The notes under the pieces are model-generated. The model had not been told where the DNA came from. It ran no database searches and was given only the letters and a program-made list of their open reading frames with translations. From positions 1 through 64,000 of the forward strand of contig NZ_JPWH01000018.1 in assembly GCF_003326755.1 (NCBI RefSeq): DNA of 64,000 nucleotides. The letters are read 5' to 3'. This DNA is from Thalassospira profundimaris. GTDB lineage: Bacteria > Pseudomonadota > Alphaproteobacteria > Rhodospirillales > Thalassospiraceae. This document shows positions 59,409 through 64,000 of the stretch, in pieces; position 1 is the stretch's first letter; each line of letters opens with the position of its first letter. Both the position numbers and the translations under genes were made by a program.

Positions 59409-59582
59409 ATTTGACCTTATTTATATACGTCAAACGAAAGTGAAATTTGTTTAAAACATAAGTTTCCGAAAACTGTCACTTGAGTGAATGGCCTCTGCAT
59501 TGGAAAAAATAGGCGTGTTGTTTGGCCTGGGAGACAGCAGGCCAATGCAGGCTATTTATTTTATTTGGGAGTTCACAGAACC

Positions 59583-60884
59583 ATGTTTCGCAAAACGCTG
59601 ATGGCGGCTGCGGCGCTGTTTGCTATGGCAAATTCAGCCAATGCAACGACGGAAATTACCTGGTGGCACGCAATGGATGGCGCCCTTGGTGATGTTGTTA
59701 ACCATATTGCTGATGATTTCAACAAAAGCCAGTCAGAATACAAGGTCGTGCCGGTCAACAAGGGTGGCTATGAAGACACGATGACGGCCGGTATCGCAGC
59801 GTTCCGCGCGAAAAATCAGCCCAACATCATCCAGATCTTTGATGCCGGTGCCGCCACCATCATCAATGCCAAGGGGGCGGTTTACCCGGTTCAGGATCTG
59901 TTGGAAAAATACGGCGCCAAATTCGATATTAACGACTATATCCCGGGTGTGCGTTATTTCTATGCTGATTCCAAAGGCAAAATGATCGGCCTGCCGTTCA
60001 ACAGCTCCACCCCGCTTTTGTATTTCAACAAGGATGCCCTGGCAAAAGCCGGTATTCAGAACCCGCCGAAAACCTGGCAGGAATTTGAAGAAATGGCACC
60101 GAAGCTGAAAGAAGCCGGTTATCAGGGTCTGGCTGAATCCCACAGCCCGTGGATCTTCTTTGAAAACTTCATGTCGCGTCACAACCTGCAACTGGCAACT
60201 GCCAATAACGGCTATGACAGCACCGACGTCAAACTCCTTTACAACAATGAAAACCTTAAAAATCATTGGAAAAAAGTGAAGGAATGGAAAGACGAGGGCT
60301 ATTTCGGCTATTATGGTCGTGCCTGGGGTGCAAACCAGGATGCCTTCCTGCAGCAGAAAGCCGCCATGTGGCTGGGCTCTTCGGGGTCGTTCGGGGGCTT
60401 GCGTAAAAGTGCGAGCTTTGATTTTGGTACCTCGACCCTTCCTTACTGGAAAGGTGTTGGCGATGCACCGAAAAGCACCTTTATCGGTGGTGCAGCCCTG
60501 TTTGCCTTTACCGGTCATTCGGAAGAAGAGAACAAGGGTGTTGCCAAGTTCTTTGAATTCCTGACCAAGCCGCAGACCCAGTATTACTGGCACAAGGAAA
60601 CCGGTTACGTTCCGATTACGAACGCCGCGTATGAACTGGCCAAAAAAGACGGCTATTACAAAGAAAGCCCGGATGCGGAAGTTGGTATCGAACAGCTTTC
60701 CGAACCAGGCGGGAAATGGACCAAAGGCTACCGTCTTGGCTATTACGTCCAGATCCGCGAAGTGATCTATGCCGAAGTTGATAAAATGATGAATGGTGAT
60801 GAAACCGTTGATCAGGCTTTTGATGTGATCGAAACCGAAGGCAACAAGCTGCTGAAGCGTTTCCACGATACCTACAGCAACTAA
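59583..60884 (+). CDS. ugpB: Glycerol-3-phosphate ABC transporter binding protein
   Basis: A 433-residue periplasmic protein. The signal peptide ends at ANA (19-21). The mature part aligns by eye along E. coli UgpB: ITWWHAMDGALGDVVNHIADDFN, YEDTMTAGIAAFRAKNQPNIIQ, LPFNSSTPLLYFNKDALAKAG, MWLGSSGSFGGLRKS and FTKG-like WTKGYRLGYYVQIREV. Binds sn-glycerol-3-phosphate or its diesters. ATG 59583 starts directly at the signal peptide. Confidence 0.95.
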   Translation: MFRKTLMAAAALFAMANSANATTEITWWHAMDGALGDVVNHIADDFNKSQSEYKVVPVNKGGYEDTMTAGIAAFRAKNQPNIIQIFDAGAATIINAKGAVYPVQDLLEKYGAKFDINDYIPGVRYFYADSKGKMIGLPFNSSTPLLYFNKDALAKAGIQNPPKTWQEFEEMAPKLKEAGYQGLAESHSPWIFFENFMSRHNLQLATANNGYDSTDVKLLYNNENLKNHWKKVKEWKDEGYFGYYGRAWGANQDAFLQQKAAMWLGSSGSFGGLRKSASFDFGTSTLPYWKGVGDAPKSTFIGGAALFAFTGHSEEENKGVAKFFEFLTKPQTQYYWHKETGYVPITNAAYELAKKDGYYKESPDAEVGIEQLSEPGGKWTKGYRLGYYVQIREVIYAEVDKMMNGDETVDQAFDVIETEGNKLLKRFHDTYSN

Positions 60885-60898
60885 CATCATCCTTGCCG

Positions 60899-60937
60899 GG
60901 CAGGGCGACGCTTATCGTCGCCCTGCCTTTTGGTTTT
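60899..60937 (+). terminator. Strong hairpin between ugpB and ugpA
   Basis: GGCAGGGCGACG (60899-60910) pairs perfectly with CGTCGCCCTGCC (60916-60927), followed by TTTTGGTTTT. It may terminate part of the transcripts and keep ugpB message in excess over the membrane subunits. Confidence 0.8.
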
Positions 60938-60964
60938 CCCGTTTCTCTCAGGCCGATATTTGTC

Positions 60965-61843
60965 ATGAAACGCGTTCAGTTCGGGCATAGCCCGGTGCCT
61001 TATCTGTTTGTGGCACCTCAAATCATTATTATTGCCATCTTTTTTCTGTGGCCAGCCGCTCAGGCGATCCATCAGTCATTTTTGCTGGAGGATGCGTTTG
61101 GCATGTCCTCGCAATTTGTCTGGTTTCGCAATTTCGAGGATGTGCTCTCCAATCCCGCCTGGCTAAGGTCTGCCTGGTTTACCGTGATTTTTTCGGCACT
61201 GGTGGCCGTTCTTTCGATTGCTATTTCATTGTTTCTGGCCGTGCGCGCCGATGAAGTCATTCGCGGGGCAAAGGCTTATAAAACCCTGTTGATGTGGGGC
61301 TATGCCGTGGCGCCGCCGGTGGCCGGGTTGCTCGGGATCATGATGTTCAACCCGCTGATGGGGGATCTTTATCTGTTCATCAACAGAATCGGCATCAATT
61401 TTAACCATATCCAGAATGCCAATGATGCCACCTTTGTCGTGGTGCTGATCGCAGTTTGGAAACAGGTTAGTGTGAATTTCATTTTCTTCCTGTCGGGCTT
61501 GCAGGGCATTCCCAAATCCGTGACCGAAGCGGCAACGCTGGACTGCAAAAGTGCCGAACGCCGGTTCTGGACCATTACATTTCCGCTTTTGGCCCCGACG
61601 ACCTTTTTTCTCATGGTCATCAACCTGACCTATGCCTTCTTTGAAACCTTCGGGATCATCGACGTTTCGACCAAGGGCGCGCCGGGCGGTGCCACGGCTA
61701 CACTGGTTTACAAGGTTTATGTTGATGGCTTCTTGGGGGCTGATATGGGCGGCAGTTCGGCACAATCGGTGCTGCTGATGATTATGGTCAGTATTTTGAC
61801 CGTTTTTCAGTTCCGCTTCATTGAACGCAAAGTCCATTACTAG
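60965..61843 (+). CDS. ugpA: Glycerol-3-phosphate ABC transporter permease UgpA
   Basis: A 292-residue six-TM permease. VPYLFVAPQIIIIAIFFLWPA at the N-terminus, the EAA loop IPKSVTEAATLDCKSAERRFWTITFPLLAPT, and VLTVFQFRFIERKVHY at the end match UgpA. ATG 60965 is chosen over an upstream in-frame codon at 60893 that would translate the hairpin. Confidence 0.95.
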   Translation: MKRVQFGHSPVPYLFVAPQIIIIAIFFLWPAAQAIHQSFLLEDAFGMSSQFVWFRNFEDVLSNPAWLRSAWFTVIFSALVAVLSIAISLFLAVRADEVIRGAKAYKTLLMWGYAVAPPVAGLLGIMMFNPLMGDLYLFINRIGINFNHIQNANDATFVVVLIAVWKQVSVNFIFFLSGLQGIPKSVTEAATLDCKSAERRFWTITFPLLAPTTFFLMVINLTYAFFETFGIIDVSTKGAPGGATATLVYKVYVDGFLGADMGGSSAQSVLLMIMVSILTVFQFRFIERKVHY

Positions 61844-61857
61844 GAAAGGGCATCGTT

Positions 61858-62712
61858 ATGTATCAGTCAAAATGGCGGTCCCTGACCAACCATATTATTC
61901 TTATTCTCGGCTCGATTTTCATGATCATGCCGGTCTGGATTGCCTTTGCCTCCTCGACCCACACAAGGGAATTTCTGTTCCAGCATGGCCTGCAAGTGCT
62001 TCCCGGCGGCCATTTTTTTGAAAATTACGGCAAAATCCTGTTTGATGCCGAGGCGACCAAAGGCCGTGTTACAGCCTTGCAAATGCTGTTTAACAGCATG
62101 GTTTTGGGGCTGGGCTTTGCAATTGGCAAGGTCATCATTTCCATGATGGCCGCCTATGCGATTGTCTATTTCAGGTTTCGGTTTGCCGTGCCGTTATTCT
62201 GGGTGATCTTTTCAACCCTTTTGCTGCCGCTTGAGGTGCGCATTGTGCCGTCTTACGAGGTCGTTTCAAATCTCGGCCTGCTCAATACCTATACCGGTCT
62301 GATTCTGCCTTTGATTGCCTCGGCAACGGGCACATTTTTCTTCCGGCAGTTTTTCCGCTCCGTACCGGATGAATTGCTCGAAGCTGCCCGCCTGGACGGG
62401 GCAGGGCCGTTGCGCTTTTTTATCGATATTCTGGTGCCTCTTTCTGTCACCATGATTGCCGCCATCTTCATCATCATGTTTGTGGTGGGCTGGAACCAGT
62501 ATCTTTGGCCGCTTCTGATGACGACGGATGATCAGCTTTACACCATCGTGATTGGCATCAAGCAGGTTTACAACTCGCTTTATGAAGGCGGACAGATCCC
62601 CCAATTTCCCAAGGCCTTTGCCCTGACCATCATGGCATCCATTCCGCCGGTTCTGGTGGTGGTAATCTTTCAGCGCATGTTTATCCGGGGGCTGGTTGAG
62701 ACGGAAAAATAA
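61858..62712 (+). CDS. ugpE: Glycerol-3-phosphate ABC transporter permease UgpE
   Basis: A 284-residue six-TM permease with EAA loop VPDELLEAARLDGAGPLRFFIDILVPLSVT and the UgpE-type segment WNQYLWPLLMTTDDQLYTIVIGIKQ. It starts 14 bases after ugpA with AGGAAAGGG upstream. Confidence 0.95.
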   Translation: MYQSKWRSLTNHIILILGSIFMIMPVWIAFASSTHTREFLFQHGLQVLPGGHFFENYGKILFDAEATKGRVTALQMLFNSMVLGLGFAIGKVIISMMAAYAIVYFRFRFAVPLFWVIFSTLLLPLEVRIVPSYEVVSNLGLLNTYTGLILPLIASATGTFFFRQFFRSVPDELLEAARLDGAGPLRFFIDILVPLSVTMIAAIFIIMFVVGWNQYLWPLLMTTDDQLYTIVIGIKQVYNSLYEGGQIPQFPKAFALTIMASIPPVLVVVIFQRMFIRGLVETEK

Positions 62713-62780
62713 AGCGTTTCAATACCCTGATATTATCTTTTGAACAAAAACATCAGTTCCCGTGACGACAGGATAAAAGA

Positions 62781-63851
62781 ATGGCGACGTTAAGTCTGAA
62801 ACAGGTTGAAAAAACCTATGCCAACGGTTTCAAGGCAATTCATGGTGTCGATATCGAAATTGCCGATGGCGAGTTCGCCGTGCTGGTTGGCCCGTCGGGT
62901 TGTGGCAAGTCAACTTTGCTGCGTATGATTGCCGGGCTTGAAACCATTACCGGCGGCGAAATATCAATTGATGGCCGGGTGGTAAATAATGTGGCCCCCG
63001 CAGATCGCGATATTGCGATGGTGTTCCAGAACTATGCGCTTTATCCGCATATGTCGAACTATGCCAACATGGCTTACGGCCTGAAAAACCGGGGCTATAG
63101 CAAAGACGAGATTGACCGGCGTGTGCGCGAAGCCGCAGGGATATTGCAACTGAGCGAATTGCTGGAGCGCAAGCCGCGCCAGCTTTCGGGCGGGCAACGC
63201 CAGCGTGTGGCAATGGGCAGAGCCATTGTGCGCGAACCCAAGGTATTTTTGTTTGACGAACCCCTGTCAAACCTGGATGCCAAGCTGCGTGTTGATATGC
63301 GTCTTGAAATTAAAAACCTGCAAAAACGCCTTGGAACAACATCGGTTTATGTCACCCACGACCAGGTCGAAGCGATGACATTGGCGGATCGGTTGATTGT
63401 CATGAATGGCGGCATTGCCGAGCAGGTCGGCACACCGATTGAACTTTATGAAAAACCGGCAACCCGGTTTGTTGCCGGGTTTATCGGTTCTCCGTCGATG
63501 AACTTTATCGACGGCACCGTTTCAGATGATTGCAGCCATGTCGTGCTTAACGATGGTACGAAACTGGACCTGGATCATAATGTTGCGGCCAATCGCCCCG
63601 TTGTTGTTGGTATTCGTCCCGAACATCTGTCGTTGAACACTCCCAGCAACAGCAAGATTACGGCCCGTGTGCGCATCATCGAAGCCCTGGGGGCGGAAAC
63701 GCTGGTTTATCTGAATTTTGGCGATAAAAATGAAGCCATTACCATTCGGATGCAGGGCACACACCAGTTTGAAACAGGAGCCGAATTGGTGCTGTATTCC
63801 AACCCGCAACAAATCCATTTGTTTGACCGAGAAAGCGGCCATCGCATTTAA
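62781..63851 (+). CDS. ugpC: Glycerol-3-phosphate ABC transporter ATPase UgpC
   Basis: A 356-residue ATPase: Walker [15 protein letters not shown] near residue 38, signature [17 protein letters not shown], Walker [16 protein letters not shown], then a TOBE domain with GIRPEHLSL. Completes ugpBAEC in the same order as in E. coli. The phosphodiesterase gene ugpQ is not within the window. A terminator follows. Confidence 0.95.
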   Translation: MATLSLKQVEKTYANGFKAIHGVDIEIADGEFAVLVGPSGCGKSTLLRMIAGLETITGGEISIDGRVVNNVAPADRDIAMVFQNYALYPHMSNYANMAYGLKNRGYSKDEIDRRVREAAGILQLSELLERKPRQLSGGQRQRVAMGRAIVREPKVFLFDEPLSNLDAKLRVDMRLEIKNLQKRLGTTSVYVTHDQVEAMTLADRLIVMNGGIAEQVGTPIELYEKPATRFVAGFIGSPSMNFIDGTVSDDCSHVVLNDGTKLDLDHNVAANRPVVVGIRPEHLSLNTPSNSKITARVRIIEALGAETLVYLNFGDKNEAITIRMQGTHQFETGAELVLYSNPQQIHLFDRESGHRI

Positions 63852-63875
63852 ACCGGTCACCAGGATTAAAATCGT

Positions 63876-63910
63876 GCAAAACCACCCGTAACTTTTGCGG
63901 GTGGTTTTGC
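63876..63910 (+). terminator. Terminator of ugpBAEC
   Basis: GCAAAACCACCCG (63876-63888) pairs perfectly over 13 bases with CGGGTGGTTTTGC (63898-63910). The descending arm supplies the T-run. I see no gene in the last 90 bases of the window. Confidence 0.8.
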
Positions 63911-64000
63911 ATGTTCGGGCTGAATGTCGACCGGGTTTGTATGTGCGAGCATTTTGTCCTTGTTTCCGGGCAAGCGAAACGTTAGTTCCATGCCTAGCAA

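Larger units (their letters stand above)
59134..59582. other. Intergenic regulatory region ahead of ugpBAEC
   Basis: There is no convincing coding frame in these 449 AT-rich bases. They contain the terminator of the preceding operon (59177-59203), a 9-base inverted repeat at 59352-59377, and a palindrome at 59386-59408. No standard Pho box (two CTGTCAT units 4 bases apart) is visible, although one CTGTCAC occurs near 59473. Confidence 0.5.

Noticed and set aside
59461-59490. Possible Pho box (CTGTCACTTGAGTGAAT)
   Set aside because: Only one half-site resembles CTGTCAT; the second unit at the required spacing is missing.
59733-60890. Minus-strand open frame of 385 codons
   Set aside because: Antisense to ugpB, which matches a known family throughout.
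59268-62757. Shared 12-mer AAAAACATCAGT in two gaps of the ugp region (near 59268 and 62746)
   Set aside because: Short, AT-rich and not symmetric; a repeat of this length is expected by chance in a window this size.

Overview
The window is a stretch of ordinary-density chromosome from an alphaproteobacterium, most probably a Rhodospirillales marine type such as Thalassospira. That placement is from recalled gene order and protein style and was not searched. Supporting signs are a PopZ-type polar organiser, the block argS-SPOR-nagZ-scpA-scpB-tatABC-serS-surE-pcm-nlpD-yajC-secD-secF, a GTTC-N7-GTTC LexA box in front of uvrA, and a GC content that looks to be in the mid 50s by eye. I see no phage, transposase, CRISPR array or integrated element.

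Layout. 1-108: a partial tRNA and tRNA-Cys. 265-2709: an Aer-like chemoreceptor with a C-terminal PilZ domain. 3278-9367: a methyltransferase of the Pcm family, a rhodanese, TolC, PopZ and ValRS. 9493-12781: an ABM-domain protein and the p-aminobenzoate genes pabB-pabA-pabC. 12829-14109: a protein with a degenerate EAL domain. 14261-15222: an FMN riboswitch and ribB. 15313-16530: xth and erpA on the minus strand. 16775-29904: the long conserved block from argS to an NlpD-like lipoprotein. 29967-34202: a DUF815 ATPase and yajC-secD-secF. 34341-39974: homologues of two mitochondrial complex I assembly factors (Mth938/NDUFAF3-like and squalene-synthase-like/NDUFAF6-like) around an MscS channel, two unknown proteins, and trmFO. 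40000-42828: uvrA under a clear SOS box.

43026-54712 is a divergent amino-sugar locus. The minus-strand operon runs kinase, GntR regulator, SIS-family deaminase, nagA, Gfo/Idh oxidoreductase and fructose-bisphosphate aldolase. The plus-strand operon runs murQ, binding protein, two permeases and an ATPase. Together they would import an amino sugar by an ABC transporter, phosphorylate it inside the cell, cleave the MurNAc-6-P ether, deacetylate and deaminate to fructose-6-P, and feed glycolysis, with no PTS component. This is the most interesting system here.

55010-59133 holds a PotD/A/B/C-type ABC importer whose binding protein has lost several polyamine-contacting acids. 59583-63851 is a ugpBAEC glycerol-3-phosphate importer. 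All three ABC operons have a strong hairpin just after the binding-protein gene, and the promoter regions of the last two carry inverted repeats built on TTTC(A/G)TTT.
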